Shown here piece by piece: positions 15,168 to 24,990 of a stretch of 64,000 nucleotides of DNA. The position numbers and the translations under genes were made by a program. Under the pieces are notes generated by a model. That model was not told the DNA's origin. It searched no databases and saw nothing but the letters and a program-made list of their open reading frames with translations. Each line of letters begins with the position of its first letter. Position 1 is the first letter of the stretch. The stretch covers positions 1 to 64,000 of the forward strand of contig NZ_JSWG01000001.1 in NCBI RefSeq assembly GCF_000797465.1, given 5' to 3'. The DNA is from Psychroserpens jangbogonensis. GTDB lineage: Bacteria; Bacteroidota; Bacteroidia; Flavobacteriales; Flavobacteriaceae.

Positions 15168-16214
15168 CTATTTTTTAAGCGGAGTTATGGAACGCTCTGG
15201 TCCAGATAACAATGATGCAATAACTTTAGTGTCTTTGAATTGTTCTAAAATGATTTTAATAAACACAGTGATTGGAATTGCCATAATTAAACCTGGAATT
15301 CCCCAAATAAAACCCCAAAGCATTAGCATGATAAGAACAGTAATCACATTTATTGAGAACGATTTCCCCATAAATACAGGTTCTAAAATAGCTCCAAATA
15401 CAATTTGAACTCCAGTAATCGATAAAATAAAGAAGAATAAAGTACTTGTTGGATCAAGTTCAACAAAAGCAAATATTGATAAGAGGATCACTGAAATGAA
15501 CGAACCTACCATTTGAACAAAATTAATTAAGAATGCAAAAAGTCCCCAGAAAATAGGAAAACTCACATCAAAAAATACACATGCTAAACCTGTAAATACT
15601 CCAGTCAATAAACTAACTAAAAACTTAACTTTAATAAACGTAATTAAGTCTTTCTCTATTTTCATAAAGGCTTTAATAGATGTATGTTTTCGCTTTAAAA
15701 TGGTATTATTCATCACCTTGTGCATATTGATAGATTCTGACAACCATAAGATGGTGAAAAAGGTAATCATCAATATATTAGTCAAAAACTTTCTTATAAA
15801 ATCGAAAGTAGATCCTATATTTTCTTTCTGAAAAAATTGTCCTAAAATATTGCCCTCTGACCCATAATCAATTCCGAATTTATCCTGCAAATAAAGCATC
15901 AAATCATGAATTTTCACTTCAGCTTTACCAAAAAATCCTGTATTGTTAGATAAGATTTGTCTACTAGACAATTGGACTAATTCTACTCCAATAAAAACAC
16001 CTAATGCAATCACACCAATCACAATAACTATGCTCAACAATCTTGGAACCTTTCTTCTACTCAACCCACGCATTAATGGCAAAAACAACAATGCAATAAA
16101 CATAGATGAGAACAATGGTATAAAAATAAAAGATAGAATCTTTAGTAAATAAAATACCAAAGGAATTACTATAAATAATAAGAGTGTATTAGTAGTACGT
16201 CTTTCTTCTAGCAT
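15168..16214 (-). CDS. AI-2E/PerM family membrane transporter
   Basis: 348 residues, about eight membrane helices, with the family's long soluble insert (about 95-150) and C-terminal motif region VQMVGSFISVILLSIFAF and LMLWGFIWGIPGLIMAIPIT. Members export or import small molecules such as autoinducer-2 or act as Na+/H+ antiporters; the substrate here is not known. It stands 54 bases from the aminotransferase gene on the same strand. Confidence 0.9.
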   Translation of the reverse strand: MLEERRTTNTLLLFIVIPLVFYLLKILSFIFIPLFSSMFIALLFLPLMRGLSRRKVPRLLSIVIVIGVIALGVFIGVELVQLSSRQILSNNTGFFGKAEVKIHDLMLYLQDKFGIDYGSEGNILGQFFQKENIGSTFDFIRKFLTNILMITFFTILWLSESINMHKVMNNTILKRKHTSIKAFMKIEKDLITFIKVKFLVSLLTGVFTGLACVFFDVSFPIFWGLFAFLINFVQMVGSFISVILLSIFAFVELDPTSTLFFFILSITGVQIVFGAILEPVFMGKSFSINVITVLIMLMLWGFIWGIPGLIMAIPITVFIKIILEQFKDTKVIASLLSGPERSITPLKK

Positions 16215-16286
16215 GAGGCAATTTTTCTATTCTTGACTTATAAGCAAATTTAAGTTATTATGTTGATTATTCTCTCCTAAATAAAA

Positions 16287-17825
16287 TTAAAAAGGGACAT
16301 CATTATCATCTTCTCCAGGAGCACCAAAAGCATCCGAAGCCGACGGGAAATTGTCAGGCTTAAATGTATCATCATTTGCTGCCGCATTCATTTTAGAATG
16401 GAATTCACCAAAAGGCGTATCGAAATCGTCAAGGTTATCAAACTTACCTAAGTGACCAATAAATTTCAGTCTGATATTTTCTAAACCACCATTTCTATGT
16501 TTTGCTACAATAAATTCACCTTGACCTTCTGTAGGAGAACGGTCATCATCATCCCATTCATCAATTTTGTAATATTCTGGTCTATAAATGAAACTTACGA
16601 TATCGGCATCTTGCTCAATAGCTCCAGATTCACGTAAATCTGATAATAAAGGTCTTTTACTTCCTCCACGAGTTTCGACAGCACGAGATAATTGAGATAA
16701 AGCAATTACTGGAATTGCCAATTCTTTTGCTAATGCTTTAAGGTTTCGAGAAATCGTTGATATTTCTTGTTCACGGTTTCCTCCCTTTTGACTTCCACCT
16801 GCTGTCATTAACTGCAAGTAATCAATCATAATCATCTTGATACCATATTGAGACGCTAATCTACGAGCTTTTGCACGTAAATCGAAAATAGACAACGACG
16901 GAGTATCATCAATAAACAAAGGAGCTTTTTCTAAAGTCTTTACTTTAACATTTAATTGTTCCCATTCGTGTTTTTCTAGTTTTCCTGTTCTTAATTTTTC
17001 TGAAGACAGATTGGTTTCCGAAGAAATCAAACGTGTTATTAATTGTACAGAAGACATCTCTAAAGAGAAAAAAGCTACTGGAATATTACTATCAACTGCA
17101 ATATTTCTAGCCATTGTTAATGTTAATGCCGTTTTACCCATACCAGGACGAGCTGCAATAATAATTAAATCACTAGGCTGCCATCCAGAGGTAAGTCGAT
17201 CTAATTTGGTAAATCCCGTAGGAATACCACTCATTCCCTCTTTATTAGAAATTTCTTCAATTTTCTTTTTTGCTTGAATAACTAAACTTTGAGCTGTTTC
17301 AGTAGATTTCTTGACGTTTCCTTGCGTGACTTCGTAAAGTTTTGCTTCGGCATGGTCTAATAAATCGAAAACATCTTTGGTTTCGTCGTAAGCTTCTTCT
17401 ATAATTTCGTTTGAAATTTTAATCAAACTACGTTGAATAAATTTTTGAAGAATGATACGAGCATGAAATTCTATATGCGCTGAAGATGATACTCGTTGCG
17501 TTAATGAAATAAGGTAAAAATCACCTCCAACCAAATCTAATTTTGCGTCTTTTTTTAACTGACTAGAAACAGTTAATAAGTCAATAGGCTCACTGTTTTC
17601 AAATAATTTGAAAATTGCCTCAAAGATCTGTTTATGAGCTTCTTTGTAAAAAGCATCAGCACTTAAGATATCGATGACCTCATCAACACCTTTTTTATCA
17701 ATCATCATTGCTCCAAGTACAACTTCCTCTAAATCAATAGCTTGAGGAGGTATTTTTCCTTTCTCTAAGCTAATAATTGTGCTTCTGTCGACCTTATAGC
17801 CTTGTATTTGATTGGGTTGTTTCAT
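16287..17825 (-). CDS. dnaB: Replicative DNA helicase
   Basis: Unwinds DNA at the replication fork as a hexamer. It has 512 residues. The N-terminal DnaB domain (IPPQAIDLEEVVLGAMMIDK onward) is followed by the RecA-like ATPase with Walker A ARPGMGKTAL, DDTPSLSIFDLRAKARRL, Walker B region IKMIMIDYLQLM and the arginine-rich LSQLSRAVETRGGSKRPLLS. The C-terminal tail (DNFPSASDAFGAPGEDDNDV) is acidic and low-complexity. No intein is present. Confidence 0.97.
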   Translation of the reverse strand: MKQPNQIQGYKVDRSTIISLEKGKIPPQAIDLEEVVLGAMMIDKKGVDEVIDILSADAFYKEAHKQIFEAIFKLFENSEPIDLLTVSSQLKKDAKLDLVGGDFYLISLTQRVSSSAHIEFHARIILQKFIQRSLIKISNEIIEEAYDETKDVFDLLDHAEAKLYEVTQGNVKKSTETAQSLVIQAKKKIEEISNKEGMSGIPTGFTKLDRLTSGWQPSDLIIIAARPGMGKTALTLTMARNIAVDSNIPVAFFSLEMSSVQLITRLISSETNLSSEKLRTGKLEKHEWEQLNVKVKTLEKAPLFIDDTPSLSIFDLRAKARRLASQYGIKMIMIDYLQLMTAGGSQKGGNREQEISTISRNLKALAKELAIPVIALSQLSRAVETRGGSKRPLLSDLRESGAIEQDADIVSFIYRPEYYKIDEWDDDDRSPTEGQGEFIVAKHRNGGLENIRLKFIGHLGKFDNLDDFDTPFGEFHSKMNAAANDDTFKPDNFPSASDAFGAPGEDDNDVPF

Positions 17826-17936
17826 AAATGCGAATGTAAAACAATTGTGACCTAAAACTTAAGATACGAATTTTTCAATCTTAACAGGTCATCAACAATT
17901 CAACTGTTAATAACTTGATTTTATTGTTAATAGCGA

Positions 17937-17969
17937 TAAAAAAAACCGAAACCTAAAGTTTCAGTTTTT
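17937..17969 (-). terminator. accA terminator
   Basis: In leftward RNA this reads as an A/T-flanked hairpin CTGAAAC-TTTAG-GTTTCGG followed by a run of eight U residues. It starts 23 bases after the accA stop, before the dnaB start region. Confidence 0.8.
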
Positions 17970-17991
17970 TCAATCCTTTATTTTATAAGGT

Positions 17992-18945
17992 TTAACCTTT
18001 AAAAACTCCCATTTCAGCATATTTTTCCATACGCTGTTTCACCAATTCTTTTGGTGATAAGTTTTTAAGATCGTCATACGTTTTAACGATTGCATCTCTA
18101 ACTGATAAAAATGTCTTTTCACGATTTGTATGTGCACCTCCTAATGGTTCTTTTATAATCTCGTCAACGAGTTTCAATTTTTTCATATCAGGAGCAGTAA
18201 GTTTTAAAGCTTCTGCTGCTTGTTCTTTATATTCCCAACTGCGCCATAAAATTGAAGAACAAGATTCTGGAGAAATTACAGAATACCACGTATTCTCTAA
18301 CATCATTACCTTATCTCCAACACCAATTCCTAGAGCTCCTCCAGAAGCACCTTCACCAATAATAACAGTAATGATAGGCACTTTAAGACGTGTCATCTCT
18401 AAAATATTTCTAGCAATAGCTTCACCTTGTCCACGCTCTTCAGCCTCAAAACCAGGATAAGCACCAGGAGTATCTATTAAAGTTACAACTGGAATTCCAA
18501 ATTTTTCAGCAGACTTCATTAAACGTAAAGCTTTACGATAACCTTCAGGATTAGACATCCCAAAATTTCTAAACTGTCTAGTTTTGGTATTATAGCCTTT
18601 TTGTTGACCTATGAACATAAAGCTCTGGTCTCCAATTTTACCTAAGCCACCAATCATTGCTTTGTCGTCTTTAACATTTCTATCACCATGAAGTTCTAAA
18701 AATGAATCGCCACAAAGTGCATTAATATGATCTAATGTATATGGTCTATTAGGATGACGAGACATTTGTACACGTTGCCATGCAGTAAGGTTTTTGTAAA
18801 TATCCCTTTTAGTTTCAACTAATTTTTTTTCAATCTTCTTGCATGTTTCAGTTACATCAACATCACTTTCTTTACCAATGATTTGACATTTTTCTAGTTG
18901 ATCCTGCAATTCTTTTATAGGAAGTTCAAATTCTAAGTATTCCAT
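17992..18945 (-). CDS. accA: Acetyl-CoA carboxylase carboxyltransferase, alpha subunit
   Basis: Transfers CO2 from biotin carboxyl carrier protein to acetyl-CoA in the first committed step of fatty acid synthesis, with AccD. It has 317 residues, standard length, starting [20 protein letters not shown]. The helical N-terminal region is followed by the crotonase-like core with [40 protein letters not shown] and [29 protein letters not shown] -10-like box on the minus strand (18976-18983) lies shortly upstream. No accD is nearby, which is usual in this group. Confidence 0.97.
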   Translation of the reverse strand: MEYLEFELPIKELQDQLEKCQIIGKESDVDVTETCKKIEKKLVETKRDIYKNLTAWQRVQMSRHPNRPYTLDHINALCGDSFLELHGDRNVKDDKAMIGGLGKIGDQSFMFIGQQKGYNTKTRQFRNFGMSNPEGYRKALRLMKSAEKFGIPVVTLIDTPGAYPGFEAEERGQGEAIARNILEMTRLKVPIITVIIGEGASGGALGIGVGDKVMMLENTWYSVISPESCSSILWRSWEYKEQAAEALKLTAPDMKKLKLVDEIIKEPLGGAHTNREKTFLSVRDAIVKTYDDLKNLSPKELVKQRMEKYAEMGVFKG

Positions 18946-19071
18946 TTAAACAATTGTTTAGTTTTAGTTAGCGTACAAAACTACATATTTTTTCGATTGT
19001 AGGCACGTGAAAGGTAAGTTCGATTTAGAGGTTTAACAAAAATAATGAATATCATGATACCGAGACCAACT

Positions 19072-19986
19072 TTAGATACTTTTATCACCTATAGAAGACG
19101 TCTTCTTTTTTCGTTTATAATTCTTCATTAGTGCATCCATAAGTACCGTTATCAGTATTAAAATGGCACCATAATAAAATTGAGTACTCATAATTTCTGT
19201 TTCAGGAAACAATAGTAAAGCTAAAGCAATGCCATAAATTGGTTCTAAGTTATAGGTTAAAATTACTGTGTAAGGACTAATTAATCGCATTACATCAACA
19301 GACCCAATAAACGCATAGGCAGTACATACTGAGGCTAATATAAAAATGTAAATCCAATCTAAGGTCTTAAGCTCGAAAAACTCAAAACTGAATCCGTCTT
19401 GGAATATGATAATAAAAAGAGTCAAGAATACGACTCCACTAATAAATTCATAAAATGAAATCACAGTCGCTTGATGAACTTCAATAAATCGACCATTAAT
19501 TACTGCGAATAACGTTGAAAATAACGCTGAAGATATGCCTAAAAGAATTCCGTTTATGTATTTAATTTCACTTTGTGTAATGAGAAACACACCAATAACG
19601 ACAATGATTCCGAAAATAATTTCATACCAAATTATTCTTCGTTTATAAATTAATGGTTCTATAAATGATGCAAAAAAAGCTCCTGTTGAAAACATAGCTA
19701 AGGTGATCGATACATTAGATTGATTAATGGCTTCAAAAAATGTTATCCAATGTAAAGCAATGATAATACCAGCGCCAAAAAATTTGAGTTTGGTTTTAGT
19801 ATCAACTCTAATTTTTAATTTTATAAATCTAATATATCCATACATTAAAACGCCAGCGATTAGCATACGATACCAAACTAATGCTGTAGAACCGATAGAA
19901 ATCAATTCTCCTAAAATAGCTGTAAAACCAGCAATAAATACTAAAAAATGAAGGTGAAGATAATTCTTGGTTTTAGCGTTTGGCAT
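19072..19986 (-). CDS. EamA/DMT-family transporter
   Basis: 304 residues with ten predicted membrane helices in two similar halves, the layout of drug/metabolite transporters. Typical motifs include GSTALVWYRMLIAGVLMYGY in the first half and SPYTVILTYNLEPIYGIALA in the second. It probably exports a small metabolite, substrate unknown. Its start overlaps the end of the LptF/LptG gene by 14 bases, so the two are co-transcribed. Confidence 0.88.
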   Translation of the reverse strand: MPNAKTKNYLHLHFLVFIAGFTAILGELISIGSTALVWYRMLIAGVLMYGYIRFIKLKIRVDTKTKLKFFGAGIIIALHWITFFEAINQSNVSITLAMFSTGAFFASFIEPLIYKRRIIWYEIIFGIIVVIGVFLITQSEIKYINGILLGISSALFSTLFAVINGRFIEVHQATVISFYEFISGVVFLTLFIIIFQDGFSFEFFELKTLDWIYIFILASVCTAYAFIGSVDVMRLISPYTVILTYNLEPIYGIALALLLFPETEIMSTQFYYGAILILITVLMDALMKNYKRKKKTSSIGDKSI

Positions 19987-21046
19987 TATATAAAAGATAT
20001 GCAGCTAAGATACCAAAAACCAAATTAGGAAACCATACAGCAATGATAGGTGAGAAATCAGATTGTTCGGCCATCACTCCAAACACTTTATCGAAAAATA
20101 CGTAGACCATAGCTATAGTAATACCGAAGGCAAGATTAACTCCCATTCCTCCTCTTCTCTTCACTGAAGAAACTGCCACCGCAATAATGGTTAATATAAA
20201 TACTGAAACTGGTAAACTCCATTTCTTATACTTTACCACTTCGTAGCGTCCAATATTGGAAGATCCTCTTTGCTTTTCCTTTTCAATAAACCTATTAAGC
20301 TCTCCATATTGAAGTGTTTCAGCAATGTATTCAACAGGTGTTAAATCATCTACATCAAAAGAAAATAAGGTATCCTTTCGTCTCGTGGTTTCAATGATAT
20401 CACCATGAGCTCCAACAGTCCTTTTTGTATAGTTAGTAAGCTTATAGGTAGAATCGATATATGTAATTGAATTTGCTGAAATTTTATACATCAATTTATT
20501 CCCTTCAAAATGCTCAAGTGTAAAATTATTTCCACGCTTTGAATTGGGATCAAAACTACTTACAAAAATAAAGTCATTATCATTTATTTGTCTGTAAATA
20601 TTCTGAGTTTGAACAACATTCTTACTACTTTTTAAGTATTTATACTTAAACGTATTAAACCCTTTGCTCGCTTTTGGCGCTAAGTATAATCCAAGTACTA
20701 AAGCAAAAGCAGCAACAATTGTAGCTCCAATTAAATACGGTCGTAAAAACCTTGTAAAAGACACTCCAGAACTTAAAAATGCAACTATTTCTGTATTGTT
20801 TGCTAACTTAGAAGTGAACCAAATTACAGATAAAAATAAAAATATAGGAAACAGTAAATTGGCGAAATAGATTGTAAAATCTAAATAATACTGGGCTACT
20901 GCATGAAACGGAACTTCACGTTCCAAAATTTTTCCAATTTTTTCTGCAAGATTAACTGTAATTCCAATAGGAATAAACAGAAGCAACATCATCAAAAATG
21001 TGAACAAGTAGCGTTTTAATATGTACCAATCGAGTATTTTTAGCAT
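19973..21046 (-). CDS. LptF/LptG family LPS export permease
   Basis: 357 residues. Membrane helices at the N-terminus (starting LKILDWYILKRYLFTFLMML) and C-terminus flank a periplasmic beta-jellyroll region, the YjgP/YjgQ fold. Members form the membrane part of the Lpt machine that pulls lipopolysaccharide from the inner membrane. Which of the two paralogues this is cannot be told. It overlaps the tgt stop region by one base and the DMT transporter by 14 bases, so it sits in the middle of a three-gene unit. Confidence 0.9.
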   Translation of the reverse strand: MLKILDWYILKRYLFTFLMMLLLFIPIGITVNLAEKIGKILEREVPFHAVAQYYLDFTIYFANLLFPIFLFLSVIWFTSKLANNTEIVAFLSSGVSFTRFLRPYLIGATIVAAFALVLGLYLAPKASKGFNTFKYKYLKSSKNVVQTQNIYRQINDNDFIFVSSFDPNSKRGNNFTLEHFEGNKLMYKISANSITYIDSTYKLTNYTKRTVGAHGDIIETTRRKDTLFSFDVDDLTPVEYIAETLQYGELNRFIEKEKQRGSSNIGRYEVVKYKKWSLPVSVFILTIIAVAVSSVKRRGGMGVNLAFGITIAMVYVFFDKVFGVMAEQSDFSPIIAVWFPNLVFGILAAYLLYNAKR

Positions 21047-22176
21047 TACAGGCGCTTATCCATTTGTTTTACCATTTTGTCTTTCCAATCTCTAAAATCT
21101 CCAGCTAAGATATGTTTTCTAGCCTCTCTTGTTAACCATAAATAAAATCCGAGGTTATGAATGGTAGCAATTTGCTTTCCTAATAATTCATTTACTGTAA
21201 ACAAATGTCTAAGGTAAGCTTTACTATATTCTGTATCTACAAAAGTAATTGCCATTTCATCTATAGGAGAAAAATCATCTGCCCATTTTAGGTTTTTAAT
21301 ATTGATTGAACCATGAGCTGTAAATAACATTCCATTTCTAGCATTACGCGTTGGCATCACACAATCAAACATATCAACACCTAAAGCTATATTTTCCAAA
21401 ATATTTATTGGAGTTCCTACTCCCATTAAGTATCGAGGTTTATCCCAAGGTAATATTTCACAAACCACATCTGTCATGGCATACATTTCATCAGCTGGCT
21501 CACCTACAGACAAACCACCAATAGCATTTCCTTGAGCTCCTGCGTTTGCAATATATTCTGCAGACTGTTGTCTCAAATCTTTATAAGTACTTCCTTGAAC
21601 AATTGGAAAAAACGTTTGCTCATAATCATACATGAAAGGCGTTTTGTCTAAATGTGTCAAACAACGCTCTAACCAACGATGTGTCATATGCATCGATCGT
21701 TTGGCGTAATTATAATCACAAGGGTAAGGCGTACATTCATCAAATGCCATAATGATATCAGCACCAATACTACGTTGAATTTCCATTACCTTCTCTGGTG
21801 TAAACACATGATAACTTCCGTCGATATGTGATTTAAATTTTACACCTTCTTCTTTAATTTTTCTATTTGCCGATAATGAGTATACCTGATAACCACCAGA
21901 ATCGGTTAAAATATTTCTATCCCAATTCATAAACTTGTGCAAGCCACCTGCTTTTTCTAAAATCGGTGTTTGTGGCCTTAAGAACAAATGATAAGTATTC
22001 CCTAATATAACATCAGGATTGATATCATTTTTAAGTTCGCGTTGGTGTACTCCTTTAACAGAAGCAACGGTTCCAACAGGCATAAATATAGGTGTCTCAA
22101 TTTTACCATGATCTGTAGTTATTACTCCAGCTCTGGCTTTACTTTGAGGATCACTAGCTTTTAATTCAAAATTCAT
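21046..22176 (-). CDS. tgt: Queuine tRNA-ribosyltransferase
   Basis: Exchanges guanine 34 for a 7-deazaguanine base in tRNAs with GUN anticodons. It has 376 residues. Visible parts are the start FELKASDPQSKARAGVITTD, the nucleophile and base-binding region FMNWDRNILTDSGGYQVYSL, DECTPYP, GGLSVGEPADEM, GVGTP and the catalytic Asp in DMFDCVMPTRNARNG. The usual zinc site is altered: the C-x-C-x2-C motif is not evident near residues 300-330, where SINIKNLKWADDFSPIDEMA stands; a His-containing AYLRHLF follows. It is first in the tgt-lptFG-DMT unit, with a TATCTTTG box (minus strand, 22197-22204) upstream. Confidence 0.93.
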   Translation of the reverse strand: MNFELKASDPQSKARAGVITTDHGKIETPIFMPVGTVASVKGVHQRELKNDINPDVILGNTYHLFLRPQTPILEKAGGLHKFMNWDRNILTDSGGYQVYSLSANRKIKEEGVKFKSHIDGSYHVFTPEKVMEIQRSIGADIIMAFDECTPYPCDYNYAKRSMHMTHRWLERCLTHLDKTPFMYDYEQTFFPIVQGSTYKDLRQQSAEYIANAGAQGNAIGGLSVGEPADEMYAMTDVVCEILPWDKPRYLMGVGTPINILENIALGVDMFDCVMPTRNARNGMLFTAHGSINIKNLKWADDFSPIDEMAITFVDTEYSKAYLRHLFTVNELLGKQIATIHNLGFYLWLTREARKHILAGDFRDWKDKMVKQMDKRL

Positions 22177-22342
22177 AAAACATATTCATCAGTGAGCAAA
22201 GATAATTATCTAGACGTATTATGGTCTTAAACATTTAATAAAATTATACTACTAAAAACTTAAAACTTAGATTCATTATTTTAAATCTCTTTTAAATTGT
22301 TAGCAACTGACTCAAATCGTTAATAAGTGAACTGTTTCTATT

Positions 22343-22373
22343 TTTGATTAGGCTAATGAAAACTTTATTTTTG
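22343..22373 (+). promoter_or_regulatory. Putative transketolase promoter
   Basis: TTTG at 22343-22346, 19 bases, TATTTTTG at 22366-22373: a full match to the Bacteroidota promoter pattern. The transketolase start is 26 bases downstream. Confidence 0.7.
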
Positions 22374-22399
22374 GACTTGAAATTACTCACTCTAATTAT

Positions 22400-23245
22400 A
22401 TGCCAAACACACAACAATTACAAGATTTAACAACTCAAGTTCGTAGAGACATTTTACGAATGGTACACAAGGTAAACTCTGGTCATCCAGGAGGATCTTT
22501 AGGATGTACTGAATTCTTCGTTTCACTTTATCAAGATATTATGGATAGGAAAGAGACGTTTGATATGGACGGAATTGGTGAAGACCTTTTCTTTCTTTCA
22601 AATGGTCATATCTCTCCAGTTTTCTATAGTGTGCTTGCGAGATCAGGATATTTCCCTGTAGATGAATTAAATACATTCAGACTCATTAATACTAGATTAC
22701 AAGGTCACCCAACAACTCATGAAGGTTTACCAGGAATTCGCGTGGCTTCGGGATCACTCGGACAAGGATTTAGTGTTGCTTTAGGCGCTGCTGAAACTAA
22801 AAAGCTAAATAATGACAAGCATCTTGTATACAGTTTACATGGTGATGGCGAATTACAAGAAGGACAAAACTGGGAAGGTATTATGTATGCAGCAGCAAAC
22901 AATATTGATAATATCATTTCTACTATTGATTTAAACGGACAACAAATTGATGGTTCTACTGATGATGTATTACCAATGGGAAGTGTAAGAGCTAAATTTG
23001 AAGCTTTTGGCTGGACTGTTGTTGATATTGAAAACGGAAATGACATAGATGCTATCTTAAAAGGAATGGCTGAAGCTAAATCCTTAACAGGAAACGGGAA
23101 ACCAGTTTGTGTCTTACTAAAAACAGTAATGGGTAATGGTGTTGACTTTATGATGCACACACACGCATGGCATGGTAAAGCTCCAAATGATGAGCAATTA
23201 GAAATTGGATTAGCACAAAATGCTGAAACTTTAGGAGACTATTAA
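22400..23245 (+). CDS. Transketolase, N-terminal (ThDP-binding) subunit
   Basis: 281 residues, corresponding to the first third of a classical transketolase. It carries the start of the ThDP-binding domain: RRDILRMVHKVNSGHPGGSL, GHPTTHEGLPGIRVASGSLG and the GDG...N motif (HGDGELQEGQNWEGIMYAAA, then DLNGQQ). The partner half begins 19 bases downstream, so the enzyme is a two-subunit form, as often in Bacteroidota. It moves two-carbon units in the pentose phosphate pathway; a dihydroxyacetone- or DXS-like role is less likely. Confidence 0.93.
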   Translation: MPNTQQLQDLTTQVRRDILRMVHKVNSGHPGGSLGCTEFFVSLYQDIMDRKETFDMDGIGEDLFFLSNGHISPVFYSVLARSGYFPVDELNTFRLINTRLQGHPTTHEGLPGIRVASGSLGQGFSVALGAAETKKLNNDKHLVYSLHGDGELQEGQNWEGIMYAAANNIDNIISTIDLNGQQIDGSTDDVLPMGSVRAKFEAFGWTVVDIENGNDIDAILKGMAEAKSLTGNGKPVCVLLKTVMGNGVDFMMHTHAWHGKAPNDEQLEIGLAQNAETLGDY

Positions 23246-23264
23246 TCATCAATCAAGAAAAACA

Positions 23265-24221
23265 ATGAAAACTTATACAAATACAGGAAATAAAGATACA
23301 CGCTCTGGTTTTGGAGCTGGATTAACAGAATTAGGACAAACCAATGAAAATGTTGTTGCACTTTGTGCCGATTTAATTGGTTCATTAAAAATGGATGATT
23401 TTAAAGCCAACCATCCAGAACGCTTTTTTCAAGTGGGAATTGCTGAAGCCAATATGATTGGTTTAGCTGCTGGAATGACTATTGGCGGAAAAATTCCCTT
23501 TACTGGAACTTTTGCTAACTTCTCTACTGGTCGTGTTTATGACCAAATTAGACAAAGTGTTGCTTATTCTGATAAGAATGTAAAAATCTGTGCATCTCAT
23601 GCAGGTTTAACTTTAGGTGAAGATGGAGCAACACACCAAATTCTTGAAGATATTGGTTTAATGAAAATGTTACCTGGAATGACTGTAATTAACACATGTG
23701 ATTACAATCAAACCAAAGCTGCAACTATTGCTATAGCTGCACATCAAGGACCAGTATATTTGCGTTTTGGGAGACCAAAAGTGGCTAATTTTACTCCAGA
23801 AAATCAGACTTTTGAAATCGGTAAAGCTGTGCGTTTAACTGAAGGTAATGATATCACAATTGTTGCTACTGGTCATCTCGTTTGGGAAGCTCTTGAAGCT
23901 GCAAAAGAACTTAACGAAAAAGGAATTTCGGCTGAAGTCATCAATATTCACACTATTAAACCTTTAGATGACAAGGCAATCTTAGATTCTGTTTCTAAAA
24001 CAGGTTGTATCGTCACTGCTGAAGAACATAATCATTTAGGAGGTTTAGGTGAAAGCGTGGCTAGAGTATTAGCTCAACATCATCCAACACCTCAAGAGTT
24101 TGTTGCAACTAATGATACATTCGGAGAATCTGGCACACCTGCTCAATTAATGGATAAGTATGGTCTTAATATGGATGCAATATTAAAAGCTTCAGAAAAA
24201 GTTCTTAAACGAAAAAACTAG
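23265..24221 (+). CDS. Transketolase, C-terminal subunit
   Basis: 318 residues, the pyrimidine-binding and C-terminal parts of transketolase. The conserved catalytic Glu region is FFQVGIAEANMIGLAAGMTI, and the later HAGLTLGEDGATHQ, PVYLRFGRP and TAEEHNHLGGLGESVARVLA blocks are typical. It acts only together with the N-terminal subunit encoded immediately upstream. Confidence 0.93.
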   Translation: MKTYTNTGNKDTRSGFGAGLTELGQTNENVVALCADLIGSLKMDDFKANHPERFFQVGIAEANMIGLAAGMTIGGKIPFTGTFANFSTGRVYDQIRQSVAYSDKNVKICASHAGLTLGEDGATHQILEDIGLMKMLPGMTVINTCDYNQTKAATIAIAAHQGPVYLRFGRPKVANFTPENQTFEIGKAVRLTEGNDITIVATGHLVWEALEAAKELNEKGISAEVINIHTIKPLDDKAILDSVSKTGCIVTAEEHNHLGGLGESVARVLAQHHPTPQEFVATNDTFGESGTPAQLMDKYGLNMDAILKASEKVLKRKN

Positions 24222-24225
24222 AAAA

Positions 24226-24262
24226 AGGAAAACCGTTTTAAACTGTTTTTCCTTCTTGTCTT
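24226..24262 (+). terminator. Possible transketolase terminator
   Basis: An imperfect hairpin (AAGGAAAAC...GTTTTTCCTT) starts 5 bases after the transketolase stop and ends in a T-rich tail without an unbroken U-run. Confidence 0.45.
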
Positions 24263-24348
24263 AATGAAATTAGAATGATTGGAAAGAAATAATATTCATT
24301 TGGCAACGTTTTTGATATTATACATCAAAATCACAAAAAACGAATATT

Positions 24349-24939
24349 ATGCAAAAATTAGTTATTAGCACATTTGTATTAGCGTTATTATGTTTTAATG
24401 TTAATGCACAAGACGGAACCTCATTTGGTATCAAAGCGGGTTTAAATTATAATGCCAATGGTGATTATTTTGAATCTATTGGTGATAATGCTCAAAACCC
24501 TGATCGCAATATTGGCTATCATGTAGGAGTTTTTGGGAAAATCGGAAATCGGCTTTTCTTCAGACCTGAATTAGTTTATACTGCTACCAAAAGTAGTTAT
24601 GATAGTGATGACTTCTCTATGAAGAAAATTGATGCTCCTTTATTAATTGGCGCAAAAGTTCTTGGACCTGTTAGTGTTTTTGCAGGCCCTTCACTACAAT
24701 ATATATTAGATACAGAATTTGACGGAATTGACATTAACGATGTTGAAAACGACTTCTCTATTGGATTAAACTTTGGTATCGGTTTAAATATCAATAAGGT
24801 TGGAATTGATTTGAGATACGAAAGAGGCTTTAGTGATAACGAAGCTATTTTTATTGATAACAATCTAGGTAATAGTGTTGTGAGTAGAGTTGACACAAGA
24901 CCTGATCAATTAATACTAAGTTTATCTCTCGCTCTTTAA
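24349..24939 (+). CDS. Outer membrane beta-barrel (porin-family) protein
   Basis: 196 residues. Signal peptide MQKLVISTFVLALLCFNVNA, then alternating strands with FGIKAGLNYN, HVGVFGKIGNRLFFRPELVY, APLLIGAKVLGPVSVFAGPS, IGLNFGIGLNINKVGIDLRY and a C-terminal LILSLSLAL strand. This is the small 8-stranded beta-barrel family common in Bacteroidota. A general outer membrane or transport role is likely; the ligand is unknown. It is a single gene with a strong downstream terminator. Confidence 0.88.
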   Translation: MQKLVISTFVLALLCFNVNAQDGTSFGIKAGLNYNANGDYFESIGDNAQNPDRNIGYHVGVFGKIGNRLFFRPELVYTATKSSYDSDDFSMKKIDAPLLIGAKVLGPVSVFAGPSLQYILDTEFDGIDINDVENDFSIGLNFGIGLNINKVGIDLRYERGFSDNEAIFIDNNLGNSVVSRVDTRPDQLILSLSLAL

Positions 24940-24959
24940 GAACGAGAATATTTGATATA

Positions 24960-24988
24960 AAAAAAGCCGCTAAATGCGGCTTTTTTTT
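24960..24988. terminator. Bidirectional terminator
   Basis: GCCGC-TAAAT-GCGGC stem with an A-run before and eight T residues after. It sits between two converging genes (24939 and 24991) and can serve both. Confidence 0.9.
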
Positions 24989-24990
24989 AT

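Noticed and set aside
22717-23160. 147-codon leftward open frame in transketolase
   Set aside because: Shadow frame of the conserved transketolase subunit; no start context.
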